From the NCBI RefSeq assembly GCF_014050145.1, contig NZ_JACFYF010000002.1, forward strand, positions 186,001-250,000: 64,000 nucleotides of DNA, given 5' to 3'. This stretch comes from Vibrio marinisediminis (GTDB lineage: Bacteria; Pseudomonadota; Gammaproteobacteria; Enterobacterales; Vibrionaceae). Below are positions 9,783 to 18,414 of this stretch, piece by piece; within the stretch, counting starts at the first letter, position 1; each line of letters opens with the position of its first letter. Position numbers and translations under genes: made by a program. A model generated the notes under the pieces. It worked only from the letters and a program-made list of their open reading frames with translations, did not search any database and was not told where the DNA came from.

Positions 9783-12700
9783 ATGTCAAAACCATCACTA
9801 CTTAAGCTTATTAATCCTACCGGTGCCGGTGATAAAAAACACATTGGCAACCTACCGGGGTCAGCGCTTGCTCTCGCTATCGCAGAATTGGCCGAGCAGC
9901 ATAGCGGGCACACACTTTTAGCCACGCCAGATCCTCAAAGCGCACTAAAACTACAACAAGAGCTAGAACAGTTTTCTAGCCAAAGCGTTACCTTGTTCCC
10001 TGATTGGGAAACACTGCCATACGACAACTTTTCTCCTCATCAAGAAATTATCTCTGATCGTATCGCTCGCCTCTATCAACTGCCTACGCAAGAAAGTGGC
10101 ATTACCATCGTACCGATTAGTACGTTACTACAGCGTCAATCACCACGTGATTACTTGATGCAACATACGCTAATGGTAAAAACAGGGGATTTGTTCTCAC
10201 TTGAGAAGTTGCGCCTGCAGTTGGAGAAATCCGGTTATCGACATGCCGACCAAGTATTCGGTCCTGGTGAGTATGCCAGCCGCGGTTCGATCATTGACCT
10301 TTTCCCAATGGGTTCAAGCGATCCTTATCGAATTGACTTTTTCGACGATGAAATTGACACCATTCGTACTTTCGATCCTGAGAATCAACGCTCAATCGAA
10401 GATGTAAGCGAAATTCGCTTGCTACCTGCTCATGAATTCCCGACCTCTGAAACGGCAATCGAAGATTTCCGCATTCGCTGGCGTCAGCGCTTTGAAGCGC
10501 GTCGTGAGCCCGAATCTGTTTATATGCAAGTCAGCAAGGGGACATGGCCGGCAGGTATCGAGTACTGGCAGCCACTCTTTTTTGAACAAACAGAAACGCT
10601 GTTCGACTACATCTCAGATAATACGCAACTGATCAGCGTTGGCGACATTGAAACGGCAATTGACACATTCTTAACTGACGTTGATTACCGCTACGATCAA
10701 CGTAAGGTTGACCCACTACGCCCGCTTCTGCCGCCAACCGAATTGTGGCTTAAGAAAGATGAGCTATTTAGCCAGCTTAAGCTATTGCCACATGCTCTAC
10801 TTTCCATTGACCCTATCAGTGAAAAGCAAGGTCGCGTGAACCCAAACATCTCAGCGCTGCCAGAACTTAAAGTTCAACATCAGAACAAAGAGCCAATGGC
10901 CGCACTGCGTCAGTTCAATGAGAGCTACCAAGGCAAAGTTATCTTCTCGGTCGAATCTGAAGGTCGACGTGAAGCACTATTAGAACTACTACAACCAATC
11001 AAACTGCGACCTGTAGAGTGCGACAGCTTCTGCGACGCCCTTGCACATAAAGAGAAGTTTACCTTAGTGCTTGGCGCGGCTGAACACGGGTTCCTCTATG
11101 GCGACGAGCAAATCGCTTTTATTTGTGAGAGTGATTTACTCGGTGATCGCGTTATTCAACGCCGCCGTAAAGATCGCAAAACCACCAATAGTGATGCGGT
11201 TATCCGCAACTTAGCCGAGCTAAAGGCAGGACAACCTGTCGTTCACATCGACCACGGTATTGGACGCTACCTTGGGCTACAAACCCTCGAAGCCGGTGGC
11301 ATGCTCACCGAATACGTCACGCTCGAATATCAAAACGAAGCCAAACTATACGTCCCTGTTGCATCACTGAATCTTATTAGCCGTTACTCTGGTGGCGCCG
11401 AAGAGAGTGCACCGCTGCACAAATTAGGCGGTGAAGCTTGGACAAAAGCGCGCCGTAAGGCTGCGGAAAAAGTCCGCGATGTTGCTGCCGAACTGCTCGA
11501 TGTGTACGCAAAGCGTGAACTAAAACCCGGCTACAAATTTGCCCTAGACCGAGGGCAATACGCGACATTTAAATCAGGCTTCCCGTTTGAAGAAACTGAC
11601 GACCAATCAATGGCAATCAACGCGGTGATGTCAGACATGTGCCAAGCCAAAGCCATGGACCGCCTTGTGTGTGGTGATGTTGGTTTTGGTAAAACCGAAG
11701 TAGCCATGCGCGCTGCGTTTGTGGCGACAGACAATGCCAAGCAAGTGGCAGTATTGGTACCTACCACCCTACTTGCCCAGCAGCACTTCGAAAACTTCCG
11801 TGACCGTTTCGCCAACTTACCGATCCGTGTTGAAGTGCTATCACGCTTTAAAACCGCCAAAGAGCAAAAAGTGGTGATGCAAGATATCGCTGCCGGCAAA
11901 GTGGATTTGGTTGTAGGCACGCACAAGTTACTTTCTAGCGATATCGTATTTAAAGATCTTGGCTTACTGATTGTTGACGAGGAACACCGCTTTGGTGTTC
12001 GTCAAAAAGAGAAAATGAAAGCGATGCGTGCCGATGTCGATATCCTGACTCTCACCGCAACGCCAATTCCTCGCACCCTAAATATGGCGATGAGCGGCAT
12101 GCGTGATCTGTCGATTATTGCCACACCACCAGCACGCCGGTTGGCAATCAAAACCTTTGTTCGTCAGCGTGAAGATGCTGCCATTCGAGAGGCTGTATTG
12201 CGTGAAGTGATGCGTGGTGGTCAGGTTTACTTCCTGCACAATCAAGTGGATACCATAGAGAAAACCGCCGCAGATCTTGAAAAACTGATCCCCGAAGCCC
12301 GTATCACTATAGCTCATGGACAGATGCGAGAGCGCGAATTGGAAAAAGTGATGAATGATTTCTATCATCAGCGCTTTAACCTGTTGGTCTGTACAACCAT
12401 TATCGAAACGGGTATCGATGTACCTACCGCCAACACCATCATTATGGATCGCGCCGATCACTTGGGCTTAGCACAGCTACACCAATTACGTGGTCGTGTC
12501 GGTCGTTCGCATCACCAAGCGTATGCCTACCTACTGACTCCGCATCCAAAAGCGATGACTAAAGATGCGATTAAGCGATTAGATGCTATTGCATCACTTG
12601 AAGATTTGGGCGCAGGCTTTACACTTGCGACTCACGATTTGGAAATTCGTGGGGCTGGTGAACTGCTGGGCGATGAGCAAAGTGGACAAATCCAATCGAT

Positions 12701-13247
12701 TGGCTTCAATTTGTATATGGAAATGCTAGAACAAGCCGTCGAGGCGCTCAAAGAAGGCAAAGAGCCATCTCTTGATGAGTTACTACGCGAGCAGACAGAA
12801 GTAGAGATGCGTATTCCAGCATTACTACCTGAAAGCTACATCCCTGATGTGAATACTCGCCTATCAATGTATAAGCAGATAGCGAGTGTGAGCGACAAAG
12901 ATGAGTTAAACGGCTTGAAGGTTGAACTGATTGACCGATTTGGTTTATTACCTGATGCAACCAAGAACTTACTTTCGGTTGCAGAGCTGAAGCTTTCTGC
13001 CGCAAGTTTGAAAGTGAAGAAAATTGAAGCTCATGACAAGGGCGGATATATTGAGTTCTATCCTGATGCTGACATTAACCCAATGTATTTAGTTACACTG
13101 TTGCAATCTCAGCCTCAAAAATTCGCAATGGAAGGACCAACTAAGTTTAAGTTTACGCTACCATTAGTCGATAGGCGTCAAAGAATTCAGTTTGTTACTG
13201 ACATGCTGGCAGAATTCCAGCAAAATTTATTACCAAAACAACACTAA
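9783..13247 (+). CDS. mfd: Transcription-repair coupling factor Mfd
   Basis: 1154 residues. Mfd is a DNA translocase that displaces stalled RNA polymerase and recruits UvrA. Visible regions in order are a UvrB-like N-terminus (LFPDWETLPYDNFSPHQEI, about 75-95), the RNA-polymerase interaction domain (VVHIDHGIGRYLGL, about 485-500), superfamily-2 helicase Walker A (GDVGFGKTEVAMRAAF, about 635), the DEEH box (IVDEEHRFGV), motif VI QLRGRVGRS and a C-terminal TRCF domain. The length is normal and nothing is disrupted. It lies eight bases after the PilZ gene and 37 bases before csiV. Confidence 0.98.
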   Translation: MSKPSLLKLINPTGAGDKKHIGNLPGSALALAIAELAEQHSGHTLLATPDPQSALKLQQELEQFSSQSVTLFPDWETLPYDNFSPHQEIISDRIARLYQLPTQESGITIVPISTLLQRQSPRDYLMQHTLMVKTGDLFSLEKLRLQLEKSGYRHADQVFGPGEYASRGSIIDLFPMGSSDPYRIDFFDDEIDTIRTFDPENQRSIEDVSEIRLLPAHEFPTSETAIEDFRIRWRQRFEARREPESVYMQVSKGTWPAGIEYWQPLFFEQTETLFDYISDNTQLISVGDIETAIDTFLTDVDYRYDQRKVDPLRPLLPPTELWLKKDELFSQLKLLPHALLSIDPISEKQGRVNPNISALPELKVQHQNKEPMAALRQFNESYQGKVIFSVESEGRREALLELLQPIKLRPVECDSFCDALAHKEKFTLVLGAAEHGFLYGDEQIAFICESDLLGDRVIQRRRKDRKTTNSDAVIRNLAELKAGQPVVHIDHGIGRYLGLQTLEAGGMLTEYVTLEYQNEAKLYVPVASLNLISRYSGGAEESAPLHKLGGEAWTKARRKAAEKVRDVAAELLDVYAKRELKPGYKFALDRGQYATFKSGFPFEETDDQSMAINAVMSDMCQAKAMDRLVCGDVGFGKTEVAMRAAFVATDNAKQVAVLVPTTLLAQQHFENFRDRFANLPIRVEVLSRFKTAKEQKVVMQDIAAGKVDLVVGTHKLLSSDIVFKDLGLLIVDEEHRFGVRQKEKMKAMRADVDILTLTATPIPRTLNMAMSGMRDLSIIATPPARRLAIKTFVRQREDAAIREAVLREVMRGGQVYFLHNQVDTIEKTAADLEKLIPEARITIAHGQMRERELEKVMNDFYHQRFNLLVCTTIIETGIDVPTANTIIMDRADHLGLAQLHQLRGRVGRSHHQAYAYLLTPHPKAMTKDAIKRLDAIASLEDLGAGFTLATHDLEIRGAGELLGDEQSGQIQSIGFNLYMEMLEQAVEALKEGKEPSLDELLREQTEVEMRIPALLPESYIPDVNTRLSMYKQIASVSDKDELNGLKVELIDRFGLLPDATKNLLSVAELKLSAASLKVKKIEAHDKGGYIEFYPDADINPMYLVTLLQSQPQKFAMEGPTKFKFTLPLVDRRQRIQFVTDMLAEFQQNLLPKQH

Positions 13248-13284
13248 GTATTCCGGGTGGGTGTCACCCGTATATGGAGATGTA

Positions 13285-14052
13285 ATGAAAAAGCTGATCC
13301 CACTGCTTCTCTTCTTCGTTGCGCTGCCAAGTTGGGCGCAGCGACAATTTGATATTGAAGTGATCATTTTTAAACGTGCAGTGGACGCAGAGCAAGTGAC
13401 CGAGTCATGGCCAAATACTCTGCCTGAAATCAATATGGAAAAAGTGGGCAGCTTTGCCGACAGCAATTACCGCGCTCGTAAAGGTGTGCAAATGCTGTCT
13501 CGTGCAAACTACCAGCTCGACGGTGAAGCACAAAAACTGCGCAACCATGCCGGTTTCCAAGTGTTAATGCATAAAGCTTGGCGTCAAGGGGATAAAGGTC
13601 GTCTATCGGCGCCTGTTTTCCATATCACTGCAGGAAAGAACTATTCCGGTCAGTTCAATCGCGATGGCTCACCTGTGGGTTCTCACAATGAATCGGTCAT
13701 TGAAGGCGTAAGCGAGCAAACCATTCCTGGACCGCTGTATGAGTTAGACGGCAAACTGCAGATATATGTCGAGCACTATTTATATGCTGACGTTCAGCTT
13801 GACCTCAAAGAGCCAAGTGTTCGTGACGTCGTGCTTGAAGATCGCCAAGTCGATATTACTCAACAGACGCCACTAGCTGGCAATGATACCGTTCAAGTCG
13901 GATTGATGACCGAAGTGACGCCAACGGTGCACACTGAGGAGTTTTTGAAAAGCTACCGTATGGACCAAAAACGCCGTATGCGCAGTAGTGAAACTCACTT
14001 CTTAGATCACCCTCTTATGGGTATGATCATCCAAGTACGTCGCGTCGAGTAA
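13285..14052 (+). CDS. csiV: Peptidoglycan-binding protein CsiV
   Basis: 255 residues with a clear Sec signal peptide (MKKLIPLLLFFVALPSWA, cleavage after about residue 18), so periplasmic. It matches the Vibrio CsiV family (cell-shape integrity), which in V. cholerae activates the PBP1A/LpoA peptidoglycan synthase. The start is the ATG at 13285, preceded by TGGAGA and followed directly by the signal peptide; an earlier in-frame codon inside mfd would add an unlikely cytoplasmic extension. It lies 37 bases after mfd and is followed by a strong terminator, making it the last gene of the PilZ-mfd-csiV run. Confidence 0.88.
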   Translation: MKKLIPLLLFFVALPSWAQRQFDIEVIIFKRAVDAEQVTESWPNTLPEINMEKVGSFADSNYRARKGVQMLSRANYQLDGEAQKLRNHAGFQVLMHKAWRQGDKGRLSAPVFHITAGKNYSGQFNRDGSPVGSHNESVIEGVSEQTIPGPLYELDGKLQIYVEHYLYADVQLDLKEPSVRDVVLEDRQVDITQQTPLAGNDTVQVGLMTEVTPTVHTEEFLKSYRMDQKRRMRSSETHFLDHPLMGMIIQVRRVE

Positions 14053-14090
14053 ACATACAACACTCTCATACTAAGCATCTTAAATTATTA

Positions 14091-14122
14091 AACGCCCAGT
14101 CAAAAACTGGGCGTTTATTTTT
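14091..14122 (+). terminator. Rho-independent terminator after csiV
   Basis: AACGCCCAGT and ACTGGGCGTT flank a short loop, and the stem is followed by a T-rich run, ending the mfd-csiV transcript. Confidence 0.9.
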
Positions 14123-14234
14123 AGCAAACAGACCATATCTCGCTAGCAACAAGCCATTTGGCAATTCGATTTCTGTTGTCGGCTCAGCCACTACTATATA
14201 CTTTATAATCAGTCACTAATTGCCCGTATACCCC

Positions 14235-14774
14235 ATGAGCCCAGACTACCAAATTATTACCCGCGAATTTGTTTTACGCCTTGTTGATGCTGAAGAAAGC
14301 GAGGCTTTGCAACAACTTGTTGTCCGCTCCCCTAGCTTGCATCAATGGGTTGAATGGTGCCACGCCGATTTTTCACTCAATGAAGCCGATCGCTTCATTC
14401 TCGCGACTCGCTTAAATTGGGTAAAATCCGACGCGTATGGTTTTGGCATTTTTCGCCGCAGTGACGACGTACTCGTTGGGATGGTTGCGATTAATGAGCT
14501 TTACCAAACCTTTAATATGGCGAGTTTAGGCTATTGGCTTGCTGATGAGTTTCAACACCAAGGCTATGCCCGTAAAGCGTTGTTGGCATTGTGTGAGTTC
14601 TGCTTCGATATCCTCAAACTAACTCGACTAGAAATAGTCTGTGACCCCGATAATCTCGCGAGTCAGAAGCTCGCAACCGCCTGTGGCGCCAAGTTTGAAA
14701 CGCTCGCCGCGAATCGCTTCATCTTTAATGGCAAGCCCAAACAAGGGGCGGTTTACTCGATTGTTCCCAAGTAA
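14235..14774 (+). CDS. GNAT family N-acetyltransferase (RimJ/RimL type)
   Basis: 179 residues. The GNAT fold shows LVGMVAINELYQTFNMASLGYW in the central beta strands, the acetyl-CoA-binding region FQHQGYARKALLALCEFCF (Q/RxxGxA-type motif A), and the C-terminal LEIVCDPDNLASQKLATACG. This layout matches RimL-like acetyltransferases that modify ribosomal-protein N-termini or small amines; the substrate cannot be told here. The start is the ATG at 14235 (MSPDYQIITREFVLRL); an in-frame TTG five codons upstream is less likely. It stands alone, and ndh follows a homologous gene in V. cholerae (from memory), so it marks the left edge of the inserted cassette. Confidence 0.85.
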   Translation: MSPDYQIITREFVLRLVDAEESEALQQLVVRSPSLHQWVEWCHADFSLNEADRFILATRLNWVKSDAYGFGIFRRSDDVLVGMVAINELYQTFNMASLGYWLADEFQHQGYARKALLALCEFCFDILKLTRLEIVCDPDNLASQKLATACGAKFETLAANRFIFNGKPKQGAVYSIVPK

Positions 14775-14885
14775 GTCAGTAGATTGCCATCAACCCCTAA
14801 CACGGTGATTCCGCCTATTCTCTAATATTCGGAAGATATTGCAGAAGTAAGAAGCCGTCACCAGGTCACTATCAAAGCATAAAAT

Positions 14886-14919
14886 AAATCCGATACCTGC
14901 TTCCAGATATCGGATATTT
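14886..14919 (-). terminator. Hairpin, probable terminator of the beta-barrel gene
   Basis: ATCCGATA and TATCGGAT form a perfect 8-bp stem with a 12-base loop. Read on the minus strand it is followed by TTATTTTAT, a plausible weak terminator downstream of the outer-membrane protein gene. The rest of the 259-base gap 14775-15033 shows nothing else I can support. Confidence 0.5.
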
Positions 14920-15033
14920 ACATATTAGTTCGTTCACTCCATTGTTCTTCTAATGAATCCCTGAGCTAAGTTACATTTAGAGACTTGGATACAAGTACGA
15001 AGTGAGGCTGCGAATTGCTTATTTTGACCAGCC

Positions 15034-15579
15034 TTAGAATGAAACCTTAACAGCGATGTTGGCAGAGGCGGTATTGTAAGAAGCAACATTATGAATTTCG
15101 TAAGTAGTTTGTAAACCTATATGCTTAGTAAAGTCATAACCTAAACCAACACCGATCAGCGTAGCACTATCCGAAGCAGAGGTAGTAGCTTGACCTAAAA
15201 TAGTTGTCTGGATATCCGCATCAATTTTATGGTAACCCAGCTTACCCAACAGATGGAAACCGTCACCAAAGTAAACCTTAGGCAATAAGTTTACCCCCAC
15301 AGAAGACATAGACACTTTAAAGCTATCAGATGAAGCCTTTTCCGTGGTTGAACCTAAGTCTTTGTATTCAAACTCCGCACCTAACACAAAAAAGCTGCCG
15401 ATTGGAAAATCATAACCGAACGCTGCGGCAAAACCATTTTCAACATCGTTGCTTGATGTGAAAACCGCGTCGTGATACATCATTGAATATGCACCACTCA
15501 CATATAGACCATCACGTGCATTGGCATTCGCTGACACAGCTAACGCTAACATGGAAAGGGCTAACATTGATTTCTTCAT
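15034..15579 (-). CDS. Small outer-membrane beta-barrel protein (OmpA/OmpX-like porin family)
   Basis: 181 residues with a Sec signal peptide (MKKSMLALSMLALAVSANANA, cleaved after ANA). The mature part alternates hydrophobic and polar residues in amphipathic strands (GLYVSGAYSMMYHD, GFAAAFGYDFPIGSFFVLGAEFEYKDLG, SVGVNLLPKVYFGDGFHLLGKLGYHK) and ends in VKVSF, with a C-terminal Phe as needed for BAM recognition. This is an eight-stranded barrel type; function is unknown. ATG 15579 is chosen because GGAGA lies about eight bases upstream and the signal peptide starts there. It is a single-gene unit with GTAAG repeats about 140-165 bases upstream of the start. Confidence 0.85.
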   Translation of the reverse strand: MKKSMLALSMLALAVSANANARDGLYVSGAYSMMYHDAVFTSSNDVENGFAAAFGYDFPIGSFFVLGAEFEYKDLGSTTEKASSDSFKVSMSSVGVNLLPKVYFGDGFHLLGKLGYHKIDADIQTTILGQATTSASDSATLIGVGLGYDFTKHIGLQTTYEIHNVASYNTASANIAVKVSF

Positions 15580-15717
15580 TTTAATTATCTCCAAATATTT
15601 TTATTTACCAAGAAAAGGCATGAAATCTATTATTGAGAACAAATATTGCCCCATAAATAGAATTTGCACATAAATAGTCAGCAAGCCAAACAATAACATC
15701 AAAAAAATAATACGTAT

Positions 15718-15742
15718 GTAAGCCAAGGTAAGGACATGTAAG
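15718..15742. promoter_or_regulatory. Triple GTAAG direct repeat, candidate OmpR-family response-regulator site
   Basis: GTAAG occurs at 15718-15722, 15728-15732 and 15738-15742, each exactly 10 bp apart, that is, one helical turn. Tandem half-sites with this phasing are what OmpR/PhoB-type winged-helix regulators bind. It lies upstream of the minus-strand beta-barrel gene. The remainder of 15580-15885 is AT-rich; an imperfect inverted repeat (TAGACC-TAAT at 15749-15759 against ATTAGGTCTA at 15794-15803) is also present. Confidence 0.5.
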
Positions 15743-15885
15743 GCTAAATAGACCCTAATCACTATATAACCATCACTAAGTAATCAGACAATCATTAGGT
15801 CTAAAAAACAAAACTCGTTATTAAACAAGGTAACTACCAGGCATTAGAACACCCGATAATTGATTAATCCAGCATTAAGCAACAA

Positions 15886-16395
15886 TCAACACAATTCAGT
15901 GTTCGCTTCGATATATGGCTTACCTTCATCACTCTTACGCTGAACTGCTATAATGAAACACTTCGGTATAACACCAGAGTTTTTATAAGTAGAATAATCT
16001 TCACTATGCATGACATATAAACCATGTTGAATGGAATCATCCTCGTTAATCGGTAGGTTAAATAGACTTATATCCAGCACCTCCAAATTTGTACTTAATG
16101 CACGGCGTAAGTTCGGAGCGTTCATTACGATATTTCCATTCCATAAAAAAATATCATCAACCTTATTGCGCCCTACATCTTTCCCCTCAAGCAACGCCTC
16201 ACCAAGAGTTGAAGAATTAGTAGCTAAAAGTGATTGCCAAGCATTGAGTATCACCGCTTCCTTTGCACTGTCTTTAACATCAAAATAATTCGGCAATGCT
16301 GCCGAAGCTAAAATACCTACGATCGCGATAACAATCGTCATTTCTAATAAAGAGAAGCCTTTGCTATTATTTATAGCCTTCCTAGATTTCATCAT
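15886..16395 (-). CDS. Type IV pilin-like / pseudopilin protein, solitary
   Basis: 169 residues with a class III (prepilin) signal. A short basic leader ends in Gly13, followed by FSLLEMTIVIAIVGILASAALP, including the Glu at +5 of the mature protein and the hydrophobic helix cut by PilD-type peptidase. The C-terminal domain has two Cys (about residues 147 and 169, the last residue), able to form the disulfide loop seen in many pilins. No pilus assembly genes lie nearby, so it would have to use a pilus or type II secretion machine encoded elsewhere. It starts 23 bases after the lipoprotein gene and is probably cotranscribed with it. Role unknown. Confidence 0.82.
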   Translation of the reverse strand: MMKSRKAINNSKGFSLLEMTIVIAIVGILASAALPNYFDVKDSAKEAVILNAWQSLLATNSSTLGEALLEGKDVGRNKVDDIFLWNGNIVMNAPNLRRALSTNLEVLDISLFNLPINEDDSIQHGLYVMHSEDYSTYKNSGVIPKCFIIAVQRKSDEGKPYIEANTELC

Positions 16396-16418
16396 GCTTC
16401 AAACATTCCACTGGTTAT

Positions 16419-18029
16419 TTAATTAACTATACTTACTAATCGGTCTTGAAATTGAATATTTTCAAAATTTATTAACTCATCAACCCCAGTTGTTGGGCAA
16501 TTTACCAAAACATCGTATTTTTGATGAACAATCGAACAATGAGAGAACTCATCCAAAACAATATAGGTATCAATACCTCCTTTTCCATCAACCTTATTAT
16601 TTTTCTTATTACCTTGTATTTTATTATTTTGATCGTTGGCAATTAAATTAATCGTCTCATCTCCGACAATCTGAACATTTAATAACCATCGCGATTTAAA
16701 TGTATAATCTTCAGCTGGAGAGTTGTCGATCTTAGACATCGAAAATGTTGGTGTTCCAACCAGAGTTGATTGGTTGTCGTAATACTTTTTAACACCATTA
16801 GAGTCAATATCGGCAGTATATTGCAGGAAACCATGAAACATATTTTCAATCCAAGATAGCGCATCTGAATCATCGTTTTGCATTTGTTGGCGAGTTAAAG
16901 CTTGATAACTATCTAGACCATCAGAACGATGTTCCCACATCCCCATATAAGCTTCGAATGCTGCGGCTAAGTATTCATGCGAGTAACTTGGTCCAATTTC
17001 AGGGTCAACATCATCCGTTAGCCAGTCATTCCAACTAGAAGTCTCCGGTTGCCAAACGGCAAACTTTCCTGACTCGTGGCGCTTATATAACGCAAACGCA
17101 CGTTGCTGGATTCGTTCTTGGAACGTCTTGTAGATTGGATTCGGGGCGATCCCTTGGGCCTGAGTTAGGTGGAGAATCTCCTCAAAAGCCGCATCACGAT
17201 CAGCATGTTCACCTAAGTCTTCACAGTAGTTGGCGAAATTGCTCATGTAGTGGCAGTCCCCTTCTACGGTCAACTCTCTAAACATTAGAGATTGACTATG
17301 TAGCAACCAATTTTGTGTCTCTGAGCTTTTCAACACACCTTGTAAAACCTCATCAACGATATTTTGGTACTGGTTGGGATACTTGGTTTTAAACGCGGTC
17401 GATGAGGTAATAAAGTTAGCCGAAGAAGACGCATCAAGCTCATTGCTATTGGCTTGCGTTGACGCTTCCACCCAATATTGCAACTTGCCCTGACGGTCGG
17501 CTTCTGCAACAAAAAGCTTTGTCAGCATCTGATCATTCTCTGCATCATTGGCAGTTAGCATCAATGTTGCTTGACGACTCGCCATTAGCTGGGCAATCGA
17601 AGACTTATCGCTACCATAGGTTGATTGCGGCAAATTAGTGAGATAATGCTGCATGATTTTCGCGGCACGTTGAATCTTTCGCTCAATGATCTGCTGCGCT
17701 TTCTTACGCTGCTCATCGCTGACATATTTATCTTTATTAAACAAAGCGATAATGTGTATCGTATCATTACTGGTGAACGTTAATTTTTGTTTCGCTACGC
17801 TATTAATTGAGATTGGAAGATAGAGGTTATAACCTGAATCTGCAGCTATCTGTAGATGCTCAGGTAACGTATTAGATAAACCACCTATTACGATGGTCTG
17901 ATGTGGGTTGCTCCCCCCACTATTGGTACCTGTCGAGCTCCCTGTTTGAGAAGCATCGTTTTTGTCTGAATCGCAGCCAACTAAAGCGGCTGTTAACAAA
18001 AACAAACATCGGATTTTCTTGTTGAGCAT
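16419..18029 (-). CDS. Large lipoprotein with possible degenerate zincin-like core and RTX-like C-terminus
   Basis: 536 residues. A lipobox LVGC gives Cys19 after MLNKKIRCLFLLTAALVG; the next residue is Asp, which by the E. coli +2 rule would favour inner-membrane retention. A Ser/Gly/Asn-rich linker follows. The middle contains AAFEEILHLTQAQGI (around residue 285) and YSHEYLAAAFEAYMGMW (around 350), together resembling an HExxH plus downstream Glu metallopeptidase arrangement with the first His replaced. The C-terminus (about 460-536) has NLIANDQNNKIQGNKKNN and GKGGIDTYIV followed by NFENIQFQD, which looks like a degenerate hemolysin-type calcium-binding (RTX) module. I recognise no named family. 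It probably forms an operon with the downstream prepilin-like gene. Confidence 0.7.
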   Translation of the reverse strand: MLNKKIRCLFLLTAALVGCDSDKNDASQTGSSTGTNSGGSNPHQTIVIGGLSNTLPEHLQIAADSGYNLYLPISINSVAKQKLTFTSNDTIHIIALFNKDKYVSDEQRKKAQQIIERKIQRAAKIMQHYLTNLPQSTYGSDKSSIAQLMASRQATLMLTANDAENDQMLTKLFVAEADRQGKLQYWVEASTQANSNELDASSSANFITSSTAFKTKYPNQYQNIVDEVLQGVLKSSETQNWLLHSQSLMFRELTVEGDCHYMSNFANYCEDLGEHADRDAAFEEILHLTQAQGIAPNPIYKTFQERIQQRAFALYKRHESGKFAVWQPETSSWNDWLTDDVDPEIGPSYSHEYLAAAFEAYMGMWEHRSDGLDSYQALTRQQMQNDDSDALSWIENMFHGFLQYTADIDSNGVKKYYDNQSTLVGTPTFSMSKIDNSPAEDYTFKSRWLLNVQIVGDETINLIANDQNNKIQGNKKNNKVDGKGGIDTYIVLDEFSHCSIVHQKYDVLVNCPTTGVDELINFENIQFQDRLVSIVN

Positions 18030-18131
18030 TTATTCACCACTAATGCATTGTTACTGATTAATACTTTTTGTCGGCATTCTAGTAACAAAACTATTGGTGT
18101 CCACGCCCCCTCCGCTTCACTCATTGATAAG

Positions 18132-18147
18132 GTAAATATTTTGTAAG
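18132..18147. promoter_or_regulatory. GTAAA/GTAAG tandem half-sites upstream of the lipoprotein operon
   Basis: GTAAA at 18132-18136 and GTAAG at 18143-18147 are 11 bp apart, about 103-118 bases upstream of the minus-strand lipoprotein start. It is a weaker match to the GTAAG repeats found before the beta-barrel gene and the two-component operon. The 385-base gap 18030-18414 is AT-rich and otherwise shows no gene. Confidence 0.35.
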
Positions 18148-18278
18148 GGCTAACGAGCGAATTATTTACACACATTCTTTCACAATTGACTGCAAACAAG
18201 GATAAACACTGCATATTTGATGGTTATTCGTACAAACAAGCAACTTAAACAGCATTGCATGCCATAACAACTCTCTAT

Positions 18279-18293
18279 GTAAGCGTACGTAAG
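18279..18293. promoter_or_regulatory. GTAAG-N5-GTAAG direct repeat upstream of the two-component operon
   Basis: GTAAG at 18279-18283 and 18289-18293, exactly 10 bp apart, about 120-135 bases upstream of the response-regulator ATG. It is the same motif and phasing as at 15718-15742, suggesting autoregulation by the encoded OmpR-type regulator. Confidence 0.45.
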
Positions 18294-18414
18294 AGAATGA
18301 AAGCGGAAAAATTAACGAAAAATAGTATAAACTGCAGCAAAATTCACAAGATCGTTGTGAAGGCAATCGATTCCCATATAATGCACCCGAGATCAATACA
18401 ACACACCAATCAAT

